Source: Streptomyces minutiscleroticus (GTDB taxonomy: Bacteria; Actinomycetota; Actinomycetes; Streptomycetales; Streptomycetaceae). Taken from it: a stretch of 64,000 nucleotides of DNA. A model generated the notes under the pieces. The model searched no databases, had not been told where the DNA came from, and saw nothing but the letters and a program-made list of their open reading frames with translations. Positions 9,592 through 17,816 of this stretch are shown here, in pieces. A program made the position numbers and the translations under genes. Location: NCBI RefSeq assembly GCF_014650875.1, contig NZ_BMVU01000039.1:1-64000 (forward strand), given 5' to 3'. How positions within the stretch are numbered: the first letter of the stretch is position 1; each line of letters begins with the position of its first letter.

Positions 9592-10197
9592 ATGACCGAC
9601 GCCGTGACGCTGGACGGCGAGGGCCCGATCGGCGAGTTCGACGAGAAGCGGGCCGAGAACGCCGTGCGCGAGCTGCTCATCGCGGTGGGCGAGGACCCGG
9701 ACCGCGAGGGCCTGCGCGAGACCCCGGCCCGCGTCGCCCGCGCGTACCGGGAGATCTTCGCGGGGCTGTGGCAGCAGCCCGAGGACGTGCTGACGACGAC
9801 GTTCGACCTGGGTCACGACGAGATGGTCCTGGTGAAGGACATCGAGGTGTTCTCGACCTGCGAGCACCACCTCGTGCCGTTCCGGGGCGTCGCGCACGTC
9901 GGCTACATCCCGTCCGCCAACGGGAAGATCACGGGTCTGTCCAAGCTGGCCCGGCTCGTGGACGTGTACGCCCGCCGCCCCCAGGTGCAGGAGCGCCTCA
10001 CCACACAGGTCGCCGACTCCCTGATGGAGATCCTGGAGCCGCGCGGCGTGATCGTGGTCGTGGAGTGCGAGCACATGTGCATGTCCATGCGTGGCATCCG
10101 CAAGCCGGGCGCGAAGACCATCACGTCGGCGGTCCGGGGCCAGCTGCGGGACGCGGCCACGCGCAACGAGGCCATGAGCCTGATCATGGCCCGCTGA
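9592..10197 (+). CDS. folE: GTP cyclohydrolase I
   Basis: First step of tetrahydrofolate synthesis: GTP to 7,8-dihydroneopterin triphosphate plus formate, in a cytosolic decamer. The zinc ligands are visible in STCEHHLVPF (~88-97) and later in VECEHMCMSMRGI; the substrate-binding GLSKLARLV and the C-terminal MRGIRKPGAKT signatures are intact. The 201-residue length is standard. The start ATG 9592 follows GAGGCACCAG; conserved family sequence begins within ~15 residues. The remaining folate genes folP, folB and folK lie just downstream but on the opposite strand. Confidence 0.97.
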   Translation: MTDAVTLDGEGPIGEFDEKRAENAVRELLIAVGEDPDREGLRETPARVARAYREIFAGLWQQPEDVLTTTFDLGHDEMVLVKDIEVFSTCEHHLVPFRGVAHVGYIPSANGKITGLSKLARLVDVYARRPQVQERLTTQVADSLMEILEPRGVIVVVECEHMCMSMRGIRKPGAKTITSAVRGQLRDAATRNEAMSLIMAR

Positions 10198-10320
10198 CCC
10201 CTCCGCCGCCGGCCGCCGACGGGAGCGGACCGCGGACACCCGTCGGCACGGGCAGCGGACCGCGGGCACCCGCGTCGGCAGGGGCGGTCGCGCGCCCGTA
10301 CGCGTGAGGTGCCGCCGGGG

Positions 10321-10806
10321 TCAGGCCGCCGGGGCGGCGCCCGTGTGGTCGTCGTCGTCCTCGGGGAGCTTGCACACGCGCTCCAGGAACAGCGCCGCCC
10401 CTATCACCGCGAGGCCCGTGAGGACGGAGAAGCCCGCGTAGATGGCCTGGTCGCGCCGGGCGGGGATGTCCAGGGACTCCAGCAGGAAGGCGCCCGTACC
10501 GCCGTACATGCCGGCGACGAGGGCCGCCACCAGGGCGCTGGCCTGCCCGAAGACCACCGCGCGGGCCGCCATCAGCGGGTCGACGCCCTTGGCGCCGGGG
10601 CGGCGCTCGCGCTGGGCCCTGAGCCGGGCGCGCAGTGACAGGGCGGTGGCCAGCAGGACCACGGCGATCAGGGCCAGGACGACGGGTGCCGCGAGGGGGA
10701 CGCTGGGCAGGGTCCCCACCGCGTTCCACAACCGGGCGACCGCCCAGGACAGCACTGCGGCGACGACGAACACGCCGGCCAGCATCCTGATGCGCAGCTC
10801 TTTCAC
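10321..10806 (-). CDS. DUF3180 domain integral membrane protein
   Basis: 161-residue protein with four predicted transmembrane helices (about residues 8-28, 36-57, 84-106 and 122-142) and an acidic cytoplasmic C-terminus. It belongs to the actinobacterial DUF3180 family, which is almost always encoded next to folK; its function is unknown. I chose GTG 10806 because GAGGGG lies 6 nt upstream; an ATG 21 bp further upstream lacks a ribosome binding site. It is the last gene of the minus-strand folate group, 161 bp beyond folK, and is convergent with folE. Confidence 0.85.
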   Translation of the reverse strand: MKELRIRMLAGVFVVAAVLSWAVARLWNAVGTLPSVPLAAPVVLALIAVVLLATALSLRARLRAQRERRPGAKGVDPLMAARAVVFGQASALVAALVAGMYGGTGAFLLESLDIPARRDQAIYAGFSVLTGLAVIGAALFLERVCKLPEDDDDHTGAAPAA

Positions 10807-10967
10807 TCGTTTCCCCTCGTGCGGCACGGGTCGGCCCGGCGTTCCGTCCCCGGGCCGGCCGCCCGTCGTCCTCGCGGCCGTCGGTCGTCCTCGCGGCCAT
10901 CCGTCGTCCCTGTGGTCGTCCGTCGTCCCCGTGGTCGTCCGGCCGGTGGTCGTCTCGACCTTAACGA

Positions 10968-11576
10968 CTACTCGGGCAGCCGGAGTTCCAGGTCGGCGCG
11001 TGCCGTGACGCCCTCGCGGGTGACGGCGTCCAGGAGCGCGGCGACGGGACCGCGCCCGGGCAGCTGCGCCCCGGGCTCCACGTCGTGCCAGGGGGCGAGG
11101 ACGAAGGCCCGCTCGTGGGCGCGCGGGTGGGGCAGCGTCAGGACGGGGTCGTCGGAGACCTCGTCGGCGTACGTCACGATGTCGACGTCGAGGGTGCGGG
11201 CGCCCCAGCGCTCGTCGCGCACGCGGTGGAACGCCTCCTCCACGGCCTGCGCGCGCTCCAGCAGGGAGGCGGGCGGCAGGGTGGTCCTCAGCACGACCAC
11301 CGCGTTGAAGTACGAGGGCTGGGAGCCCGGCTCGACGCCCCAGGGCTCGGTCTCGTACACCGGGGAGACCGCCTTCACGCGGACGCCGGGGGTGTCCTCC
11401 AGCGCGTCGACGGCGCCCTGGAGGGTCTCCAGGCGGTTGCCGAGGTTGGAGCCGAGGGAGAGCACGGCCCGTTTCGGGTCGTGCAGGGTGGAGTCGGCGG
11501 CGTCCACCTGCCGCACCACGGACGCGGGCACCGGCTGGACGGTCGGGTCGCTGGGACCCTCGGCGAACGAGGTCAT
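10968..11576 (-). CDS. folK: 2-amino-4-hydroxy-6-hydroxymethyldihydropteridine pyrophosphokinase
   Basis: Transfers pyrophosphate from ATP to 6-hydroxymethyl-7,8-dihydropterin, just before the FolP step. After ~40 variable residues the HPPK core starts with LSLGSNLGNR, continues with SPVYETEPWG, and has the signature RWGARTLDVDIVTY with the Mg2+-binding aspartates, then LTLPHPRAHERAFVL. 202 residues; the N-terminal extension is typical for Streptomyces. ATG 11576 overlaps the folB stop codon by 4 bp (ATGA), so the two are translationally coupled. Confidence 0.96.
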   Translation of the reverse strand: MTSFAEGPSDPTVQPVPASVVRQVDAADSTLHDPKRAVLSLGSNLGNRLETLQGAVDALEDTPGVRVKAVSPVYETEPWGVEPGSQPSYFNAVVVLRTTLPPASLLERAQAVEEAFHRVRDERWGARTLDVDIVTYADEVSDDPVLTLPHPRAHERAFVLAPWHDVEPGAQLPGRGPVAALLDAVTREGVTARADLELRLPE

Positions 11577-11932
11577 GCTCGGCTCCGGGTGATGGTGACG
11601 GTCACGTCGTCGAAGGGGACCGTGATCGGCGCCTCCGGCTTGTGCACGCAGACCTCGACCTCCTGTACCCCCTCGTGCCCCAGGCACACGGCGGCGATGC
11701 GCTCGGCGAGCGTCTCGACCAGGTCGACGGGCTCGCCCTCGACGACGGCCACGACCTCCTCCGCCACGATGCCGTAGTGCACGGTCTTCGCCAGGTCGTC
11801 GTCGGCCGCGGCGGGCCGGGTGTCCAGGCCGAGGGCCAGGTCCACGACGAAGGTCTGGCCCTTCTCGCGTTCCTCGGGGAAGACACCGTGGTGCCCGCGG
11901 GCCCTGAGGCCGCGCAGCGCGACACGATCCAC
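11573..11932 (-). CDS. folB: Dihydroneopterin aldolase
   Basis: Converts 7,8-dihydroneopterin to 6-hydroxymethyldihydropterin plus glycolaldehyde. The 119-residue single-domain protein shows the family motifs LRGLRARGHHGVFPEERE, the central YGIVAEEV and ETLAERIA helices, and VCVHKPEAPI with the conserved catalytic lysine. GTG 11932 is chosen because AGGAG lies 8 nt upstream; GTG 11941 directly abuts that Shine-Dalgarno. It is coupled to folK by an ATGA overlap and separated from the NTF2-like gene by ~295 bp with two hairpins. Confidence 0.95.
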   Translation of the reverse strand: MDRVALRGLRARGHHGVFPEEREKGQTFVVDLALGLDTRPAAADDDLAKTVHYGIVAEEVVAVVEGEPVDLVETLAERIAAVCLGHEGVQEVEVCVHKPEAPITVPFDDVTVTITRSRA

Positions 11933-12004
11933 GCGAATCACTCCTGCAGTCGTCGGACAGTGTTCTCCCGGTGCGTTCCGGCTCCCGGGTCCGGGTCCCC
12001 GGGT

Positions 12005-12060
12005 GCGGCCGGCGCACCGGCCGCGGACGAATCTACCGGCGGGCGCCGCCGGCGCCCGCC
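12005..12060 (-). terminator. Two GC-rich hairpins between the NTF2-like gene and folB
   Basis: The 295-bp gap 11933-12227 has no gene. It holds an 8-bp stem (12005-12012 with 12017-12024, loop CGCA) and a 10-bp stem (12038-12047 with 12051-12060, loop GCC). In the minus-strand transcript the second comes first. They may attenuate transcription from folP/NTF2 into folB-folK. No obvious promoter hexamers were seen in the rest of the gap. Confidence 0.5.
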
Positions 12061-12227
12061 CGCGGGGTGCGGGACCGGCGGGGACCGGACGGCGCCGTGA
12101 GGTCCCGGGGAGATCGCGGCCGGGGCCGGGGACCCGCCCCCGGCCACGGCCCGTGTCCCCGGTGCATCGTCCCCCGCGCACCCGCCGGTCCGTCCCGCGA
12201 CGGGCCGGGCCCCGCCCGGCGCGTACG

Positions 12228-12731
12228 TCACTCGGGCGAGTCGTCGCCGTCCTCCTCGTCGCTCTCCGCCAGGACCGGGGAGGCGTGGTGGGACCAGAGC
12301 TTCCAGCCGTCCGGGGTGCGGCGGAAGACGTTCGTGGCGACGACGAGCTGGCCCACGAGCGGACCCAGCTCGTCGCCCTCCTCGGGCGCTGGCCCGCCGC
12401 TGAGGATGTTCTCGGTGCAGGTCACCAGGGCGGTGTCCCCGGTCACCGAGACGTGCACGTCGGTGAGGAAGAACTGGATGTACTCGGTGTTCGCCATGAT
12501 CAGCGCGTACGAGCGCAGGACCTCGCCGCGGCCGGTGAGCACGGGCCAGCCGGGGTGCACGCAGGAGACCACGCCCGCGTCGGCGGGGTCGTGGTACTCC
12601 TCGTCCACGCCGAGGTCGGCGGGGGTGAGCCAGAGCGAGCTCAGCCGCTCGAAGTCGCCGCCCTCCAGCGCCTCGTAGAAGGCGGTGTTGGCCGCTTCGA
12701 CCTGCTCCACGTCGGTGTGGGGGGCGCTCAC
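12228..12731 (-). CDS. NTF2-like (SnoaL-type) family protein
   Basis: 167-residue cytosolic protein with the cone-shaped NTF2 fold pattern: an N-terminal helix pair (VEQVEAANTAFYEALEGGD), then alternating strands ending in GWKLWSHHASPV. Homologues are small ligand-binding or enzyme domains; no catalytic set can be assigned here. It overlaps the folP stop by 4 bp (GTGA), and its constant presence between folP and folB in Streptomyces suggests a role in pterin handling, which is an inference only. The acidic C-terminus (ESDEEDGDDSPE) is likely disordered. Confidence 0.85.
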   Translation of the reverse strand: MSAPHTDVEQVEAANTAFYEALEGGDFERLSSLWLTPADLGVDEEYHDPADAGVVSCVHPGWPVLTGRGEVLRSYALIMANTEYIQFFLTDVHVSVTGDTALVTCTENILSGGPAPEEGDELGPLVGQLVVATNVFRRTPDGWKLWSHHASPVLAESDEEDGDDSPE

Positions 12732-13588
12732 TTGGCTCCTTCCACGGCCCGGGCGACCCGGACGGCGTCGGCGGTGGCCCGCACCTCGTGCACCCGGACC
12801 GCCCACGCGCCGTGGTGGGCGGCGAGCGCGGAGACGGCGGCGGTGGCGGCGTCGCGCTCCCGGGCCGGCGGCGGGGAACCGTCCGGGCCGGCCAGCACGT
12901 GCCCGAGGAACCGCTTGCGGGAGGCGGCGACCAGCAGCGGGTGGCCCATCTGCCGCAGCCGGTCCAGGTGGGCCAGGAGCGCGAGGTCCTCCGGGGCGCC
13001 CTTGGAGAAGCCGAGACCGGGGTCGACGACGACGCGGTCGGCGGCGACGCCGCCCTCCAGGACGGCCGCCACGCGCGCCCGCAGCTCGTCGACGACCTCG
13101 GAGACGACGTCCCCGTACGAGGCCTTGATGTTGGCGCCCTCCAGGAAGCCGCGCCAGTGCATGACCACGAAGGGGGCGCCGGCGTCCGCGACGACCGGGA
13201 TCATCGCGGGGTCGGCGAGGCCGCCGCTGACGTCGTTGACGAGGACGGCGCCGGCGGCCAGGGCCTGCTCGGCGACGGAGGCGCGCATGGTGTCCACGGA
13301 GATCGTCACGCCCTCGGCGGCGAGCCCGCGGACGACCGGGACGACGCGCCTGAGCTCCTCGTCCTCGTCGACGCGGGTGGCGCCGGGACGGGTGGACTCG
13401 CCGCCGACGTCGATCAGGTCCGCGCCCTGCTCGACCAGTTCCAGGCCGTGCTTGACGGCGGCGGTGGTGTCGAACCAGCGGCCGCCGTCGGAGAAGGAAT
13501 CGGGGGTGACGTTGACGACGCCCATGACGGCGCAGCGGTCCCACGCCGGAAGGCCCGCCACATGGCCGCGCCCGCTCTGCTTGCTCAT
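12728..13588 (-). CDS. folP: Dihydropteroate synthase
   Basis: Condenses hydroxymethyldihydropterin pyrophosphate with p-aminobenzoate to dihydropteroate; the sulfonamide target. The TIM-barrel motifs are all present: MGVVNVTPDSFSDGG (loop 1), DVGGESTRPGA (loop 2), SVDTMRASVA, LVNDVSGG, VVDPGLGFSKG, and LVAASRKRFLG with the pterin-binding lysine/arginine. 286 residues. It appears to be transcribed as a leaderless mRNA: TAGGCT (13595-13600 on the minus strand) ends 6 nt before ATG 13588 with no Shine-Dalgarno. First gene of the folP-NTF2-folB-folK group. Confidence 0.96.
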   Translation of the reverse strand: MSKQSGRGHVAGLPAWDRCAVMGVVNVTPDSFSDGGRWFDTTAAVKHGLELVEQGADLIDVGGESTRPGATRVDEDEELRRVVPVVRGLAAEGVTISVDTMRASVAEQALAAGAVLVNDVSGGLADPAMIPVVADAGAPFVVMHWRGFLEGANIKASYGDVVSEVVDELRARVAAVLEGGVAADRVVVDPGLGFSKGAPEDLALLAHLDRLRQMGHPLLVAASRKRFLGHVLAGPDGSPPPARERDAATAAVSALAAHHGAWAVRVHEVRATADAVRVARAVEGAK

Positions 13589-13642
13589 GCGTCCAGCCTA
13601 GGCGCTGCCCCCGGCGCCTCCGCGGGCGCCGGGGCGCACCGT

Positions 13643-13693
13643 CCCGCCCCCGCCCGGTACGTGGGGGCCACCGTCGTACCGGGCGGGGGCGGG
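13643..13693 (-). terminator. Strong intrinsic terminator of the LysX-like gene
   Basis: Perfect 18-bp stem: 13643-13660 pairs with 13676-13693. The 15-nt loop can itself fold (GTGG/CCAC). It isolates the folP transcript from the truncated LysX-like gene upstream. Confidence 0.8.
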
Positions 13694-13769
13694 TGGACCG
13701 GCCGCTCCGCGGCACGGGGGAGGGGCTGTGCGGAGCGACCGGAGCCGGTGGGGCCGGAGGAGCACGGGG

Positions 13770-15344
13770 TCACGCGGTACGGACGCCGCGCTCCGGCACG
13801 GTGGGGGTCGAGGCGGGAGGGGGCGCGGGGGCGCGGGGACGGCCGGCCGGGGAGGCGTCCGTGACGTCAGTGACCTCCTTGACGTCCGTGACGTTCGATA
13901 CGTCCGGGATGTCCGCGGCGGCCGCGTGCGCTTCGTGGGCCGGGGGGAGGGCGCCCCGGGGGGTTTCGGAGGCTGGGTCCGCCGGTTCCTGGGAGGGGCC
14001 GGTCCCAGTGCGCGGGCCGGTCCCAGTGCGCGGGCCGGTCCCGAGGGCCGGGCCGGATCCGGTGGTGGCCGGGTCGGACCCGAGCCCCGCGTCGGTCCCG
14101 GGACCCGGATCGGTCTCGGGAACCGGGGCGGTTTCAACGGCGGCTGGAGCGGTCCCGAGACTCGGGGCGGTCCCGTGGACCGGGGCGTCTCCCATGCCGG
14201 CCGGGCCGGTCACGAGGCCCGGCCCGGTCCCGGTGTCCGGGTCGGTCCCGGTGTCCGTACCGGTTCCGGTGTCCGGGGTGATCCTGGAGTCCAGGCCGGT
14301 CTCGTGGGCCCACACCTCGCCGCCCCGGGCGGAGCAGCCCGTCACCGCGGGGGTCCAGGAGTGCGCCCGGGCCTCGTCCATGAACCGTTCGATGGCGCCC
14401 GGCCAGGCCTCGACGTCCCCGACCGGGTCGCCGTCCGCCAGCATCACCCCGGCCACCACGCGGTAGGTGACGGCGGCCCGGCCGCTCGGCGAGAACACCA
14501 CCGCCGTGCCGCGCCGCGCCGCGCAGGGCCCGAACGGGTCGCGGCCGCCGTGCTCGGCGAGCAGCGCCCGGAGGCGGGCCGCGTCGTCCCCGGTCAGCCG
14601 CGCGGCCGGGGGACCGGGACGCAGGGCGAGGTGCAGCGTGGTGACCACGGTGAGCAGGCCGAGGGCGCCGAGGGAGCAGGCGACCGTCCAGGACGTGCTC
14701 CCGTCGTAGTCCACGGGGCCCGCCACGCCCACGAGGCCGTACATGACCTGGGTCAGGCGGTCGGCGAGGCTGAGGTCGCCGCCTCCGCGGCGCGGGTGGA
14801 CGCCGGCGACGGCCAGCCCGAGCACGAGGGAGCCGGCGCCCATCAGGACGAAGTGGGCGAGTGCGCGCCAGCGGCTGCGCCGGCCGGGCGGCGCCGTGAA
14901 CCGCTCCCGGTGACGCAGCAGCGGCGGCGCGAGCAGCGCGAGCGGGACGGCGGCCGCGAGGAGGCCGGCGGGCGAGGGGCGGTACACGCACTGGGCCGCC
15001 GCGCCGGCCGGAAGCAGGACCACGGCGGCGCGCCACGCCCGGTGCTCGCGGCGGCGCAGCCCGGGGGCGAGCAGCAGCAGGAGGACGCCCGCGCTCAGCG
15101 ACAGGGCGGCGGACAGCGGGCCGAGCGCGCCCGGCGGCGTCCCGGCGCCCGCGTACGCGGGGCCCGGCCCGGGCCCGGGGCCCGGGAACACGCCGGCGGC
15201 GATGTCCAGCAGTCCGGCGAGCGCGCAGGCGTGGGCGGCCAGGACGGGGACGGCCTCCGGCCGGGGGCCGTGGAGGAGGCGCCCGGGCCGCCGCGTACGG
15301 CCGGGGGCCCCAGCGGACTTCTTGCCATCCATGCCGACAGACAT
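13770..15344 (-). CDS. LysX/MprF-type integral membrane protein with truncated DUF2156 domain and repetitive tail
   Basis: About 524 residues. The N-terminal ~230 residues hold 6-7 hydrophobic helices typical of actinobacterial phosphatidylglycerol lysyltransferase-like proteins (RSRWRALAHFVLMGAGSLVLGL is family-like). A DUF2156 GNAT-like domain begins at ~245 (FSPSGRAAVTYRVVAGVMLADGDPVGD, GAIERFMDEARAHSWTPAV) but stops after GGEVWAHETGL near residue 347. In family members about 200 more domain residues follow; here there are instead ~178 residues of Gly/Thr/Pro/Asp repeats up to the stop. No other frame of this strand restores the domain, so lysyl transfer is probably lost. Start ATG 15344 (MSVGM) or 15332 (MDGKK). 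It may be a decaying gene or a repurposed membrane protein. Confidence 0.75.
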   Translation of the reverse strand: MSVGMDGKKSAGAPGRTRRPGRLLHGPRPEAVPVLAAHACALAGLLDIAAGVFPGPGPGPGPAYAGAGTPPGALGPLSAALSLSAGVLLLLLAPGLRRREHRAWRAAVVLLPAGAAAQCVYRPSPAGLLAAAVPLALLAPPLLRHRERFTAPPGRRSRWRALAHFVLMGAGSLVLGLAVAGVHPRRGGGDLSLADRLTQVMYGLVGVAGPVDYDGSTSWTVACSLGALGLLTVVTTLHLALRPGPPAARLTGDDAARLRALLAEHGGRDPFGPCAARRGTAVVFSPSGRAAVTYRVVAGVMLADGDPVGDVEAWPGAIERFMDEARAHSWTPAVTGCSARGGEVWAHETGLDSRITPDTGTGTDTGTDPDTGTGPGLVTGPAGMGDAPVHGTAPSLGTAPAAVETAPVPETDPGPGTDAGLGSDPATTGSGPALGTGPRTGTGPRTGTGPSQEPADPASETPRGALPPAHEAHAAAADIPDVSNVTDVKEVTDVTDASPAGRPRAPAPPPASTPTVPERGVRTA

Positions 15345-15607
15345 TGCATCCCGTAGTTCCGCGAAAGATCCCGAAACCGGAGCCAGTCCTGCATCCGGTG
15401 ACATTGCGCCCTGTAGGACGGTGTCGCGGACGGGCGGGTTCACTCGGTGCGCGAAACCGTCGCCGAAGGCCGCCCGGGACCGGGCGGGGGCGGGCCGGGG
15501 CGGGGTGTCCCGCACGGGCGGCGGTGCGCCGGCCACCCGCGGCCGGGGGCGTGCCGGCGTACCAGCCAGGACGCCAGGACGCCAGGGCGTCGGGGCGTCG
15601 GGGCGTC

Positions 15608-15655
15608 GGGACGCTGGGGTGCCGGGACGCTGGGGTGCCGGGACGCTGGGGTGCC
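15608..15655. repeat. Three perfect 16-bp tandem repeats in a 328-bp intergenic region
   Basis: GGGACGCTGGGGTGCC occurs three times head to tail, preceded (15567-15607) by degenerate 8-10-bp units built on ACGCCAGG and GGGCGTCG. They lie just downstream of the minus-strand ABC ATPase gene. The rest of the gap 15345-15672 shows no gene or clear promoter. Confidence 0.8.
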
Positions 15656-15672
15656 GGGGCCGCGGTACCGTC

Positions 15673-16833
15673 TCAGCGGCCGCCGACCACCCCGTCCAGC
15701 GTCTCCAGGTCGACGTCCGCGCGGGCGATGTCACGGGCGTCCGCGGCCGTCGAGCGGCGCAGGGCCTCGTGCAGCCGCGCCGGGGTGAGCACGCCCAGGA
15801 AGCGGCTGTGGTCGGTCTCGTCGACGACGGCGATCCAGCCCGCGTCGTGCTGCAGCATCGTCGAGAACGCCTGCTTCAGGGACGCCCCCACGGGCAGCCA
15901 CGCCTCCATGCGGCGCGCGTGCTCGCGCACCGTGCCGGTCCGTGTGCGCGTGTGCTCGGCGGAGACCCAGCCGTGGAGGTTGTCGTCCGCGTCCAGGACG
16001 ACGGCCCAGCGTCCGTCGAGCTCCTTGGGCAGCGGGTCGTCGAGGTGCACCACGGGCGGCTGCTCGAGGTCGCCGGGCTCGATGGGCGTCACCGACAGGC
16101 GCTTCAGGCCCCGGTCGGCGCCGACGAAGTCGGCCACGTAGTCGTTCGCGGGCGCGCCCAGGACGGTCGACGGGGTGTCGAACTGCTCGATGCGGCCCTG
16201 CCCGAAGACGGCGATGCGATCGCCGAGCCGGACGGCCTCCTCGATGTCGTGCGTGACGAACAGGACCGTCTTGCGCACGGACTGCTGCAGCCGCAGGAAC
16301 TCGTTCTGCAGACGCTCGCGCACGACCGGGTCGACCGCGCCGAACGGCTCGTCCATCAGCAGCACCGGCGGATCGGCGGCCAGCGCGCGGGCCACGCCGA
16401 CGCGCTGGCGCTGCCCGCCGGAGAGCTGGTCGGGGTAGCGGTCGCCGAAGACGGCCGGGTCCAGGCCGACCAGGTCGAGCAGTTCCGCGGCGCGCTCGCG
16501 GGCCCTGGCGCGCTTCACGCCGAGCAGGTGCGGCACGGTCGCGGTGTTGTCCAGGACCGTTCTGTGCGGGAAGAGGCCGACCTGCTGGATGACGTAGCCG
16601 ATGCGGCGGCGCAGCTCGACCGGGTCGACGGCGGAGACGTCGTCGCCGTCGAGGAGGATCCGGCCGGCGGTCGGTTCGATGAGCCGGTTCACCATCTTCA
16701 TGGTGGTGGTCTTGCCGCAGCCGGACGGGCCGACGAGTGTGACGAGCTCGCCACGGGCGACCTCGAAGGACAGGTCGTCGACGGCCGTGGTGCCGTCGTC
16801 GTACCGCTTGGTGACGTGCTCGAACCGGATCAT
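15673..16833 (-). CDS. OpuC-type glycine betaine/proline/choline ABC transporter, ATP-binding subunit with CBS region
   Basis: Cytoplasmic ATPase of a compatible-solute importer. Walker A GPSGCGKT (35-42), Q-loop QQVGLFP, signature LSGGQ (137-141) and Walker B VLLMDEP (157-163) are intact. Residues ~255-370 form a C-terminal CBS-like pair, the module that senses ionic strength in OpuA/OpuC systems. 386 residues, normal for the family. GGGGAGCC precedes ATG 16833. It is divergent from the permease and binding-protein genes; the 217-bp gap 16834-17050 probably holds both promoters. Confidence 0.92.
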   Translation of the reverse strand: MIRFEHVTKRYDDGTTAVDDLSFEVARGELVTLVGPSGCGKTTTMKMVNRLIEPTAGRILLDGDDVSAVDPVELRRRIGYVIQQVGLFPHRTVLDNTATVPHLLGVKRARARERAAELLDLVGLDPAVFGDRYPDQLSGGQRQRVGVARALAADPPVLLMDEPFGAVDPVVRERLQNEFLRLQQSVRKTVLFVTHDIEEAVRLGDRIAVFGQGRIEQFDTPSTVLGAPANDYVADFVGADRGLKRLSVTPIEPGDLEQPPVVHLDDPLPKELDGRWAVVLDADDNLHGWVSAEHTRTRTGTVREHARRMEAWLPVGASLKQAFSTMLQHDAGWIAVVDETDHSRFLGVLTPARLHEALRRSTAADARDIARADVDLETLDGVVGGR

Positions 16834-17050
16834 GGCTCCCCATTGTGGCCGTCGGTCGCGGACACCGTGTGACGGCAGTGTTTCAGTCGCCGGGCGAATC
16901 CCGGCCGTTGTCGGTGGCGGGGGTTAGGGTCGTCGACAAGTGAACGCCGTCGCGGTGTGGACGTCCACAGGCGGGTATCTCCGGGAGGCGTCGGGCAGAT
17001 CACAGACGTACGTCGGCATACGGCCGTCGATCCGGGGGGAGGTGGGGCCG

Positions 17051-17788
17051 ATGAGCGAGCAGAGCTGCCTGGTGGCCAACGACTGGGTCTGCGGGGAGTA
17101 CCTCCGCACCCGGAGCCAGGAGCTGGTCGACGCGACCCTGCAGCACGTGGGCATCACGGCGGCGGCGGTCGGGATCGGGGTGGCCGTGGCGCTCCCGCTG
17201 GCCCTGCTGGCGCGGCGGTACCGCCGCCTGGCGGGCCCGATCCTCGGCGTGACGACCGTGCTCTACACGATCCCCTCGCTCGCGATGTTCTCGCTGCTCC
17301 TGCCGCTGTTCGGCCTGTCCGCCGCGCTGGTGGTCACGGGCCTGGTGCTCTACTCGCTCACGATCCTCGTGCGCAACGTCCTGGCGGGACTGCGGGCGGT
17401 CCCCGAGGAGGCCGTCGAGGCGGCCCGCGGCATGGGGTACGGGCCGGTGCGGCTGCTGTGGGAGGTCGAGCTGCCGCTCGCGCTGCCCGCCCTGCTCGCG
17501 GGCGTGCGGATCGCCACGGTCTCCACGATCGCCCTGACGACGGTCGGCGCGATCGTCGACTACGGCGGCCTGGGCACGCTGATCCTCGACGGTCTGGACA
17601 GCACGTTCAAGGCGCAGGTGCTCACCGCGTCGGTGCTCTGCGTCCTGCTGGCGGTCGCGGCGGACCTGCTGCTGCTCGGCGTGCAGCGGCTGCTGACGCC
17701 GTGGACGCGCACCCGGCGCGCGGGCCGCGCCCGCGTCCGTGCGACGGCGGAGAAGGCGGAGGCGGAGAAGGTGGCGGGGCCGGCATGA
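17051..17788 (+). CDS. OpuC-type osmolyte ABC transporter permease 1
   Basis: 245-residue inner-membrane permease of the BPD_transp_1 (OpuCB/ProW) family with about six helices and the EAA loop GLRAVPEEAVEAARGMGYGP that docks the ATPase. GGGGGAGG lies ~8 nt before ATG 17051, which fixes the start; the frame stays open upstream to 16940 but without a ribosome binding site. The basic, charged C-terminus is not conserved. Its TGA at 17786-17788 overlaps an ATG that opens only an 11-codon frame (17785-17820), which might couple translation to the next permease. Confidence 0.92.
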   Translation: MSEQSCLVANDWVCGEYLRTRSQELVDATLQHVGITAAAVGIGVAVALPLALLARRYRRLAGPILGVTTVLYTIPSLAMFSLLLPLFGLSAALVVTGLVLYSLTILVRNVLAGLRAVPEEAVEAARGMGYGPVRLLWEVELPLALPALLAGVRIATVSTIALTTVGAIVDYGGLGTLILDGLDSTFKAQVLTASVLCVLLAVAADLLLLGVQRLLTPWTRTRRAGRARVRATAEKAEAEKVAGPA

Positions 17789-17816
17789 CGGCGGCGGACA
17801 GGACGGCGGAGGCGGC

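Noticed and set aside
13770..14300. Simple frameshift explaining the missing DUF2156 part
   Set aside because: The other two minus-strand frames here also translate into repeats (Arg/His/Asp/Gly-rich) without any domain-like pattern, so a single indel would not restore the protein.
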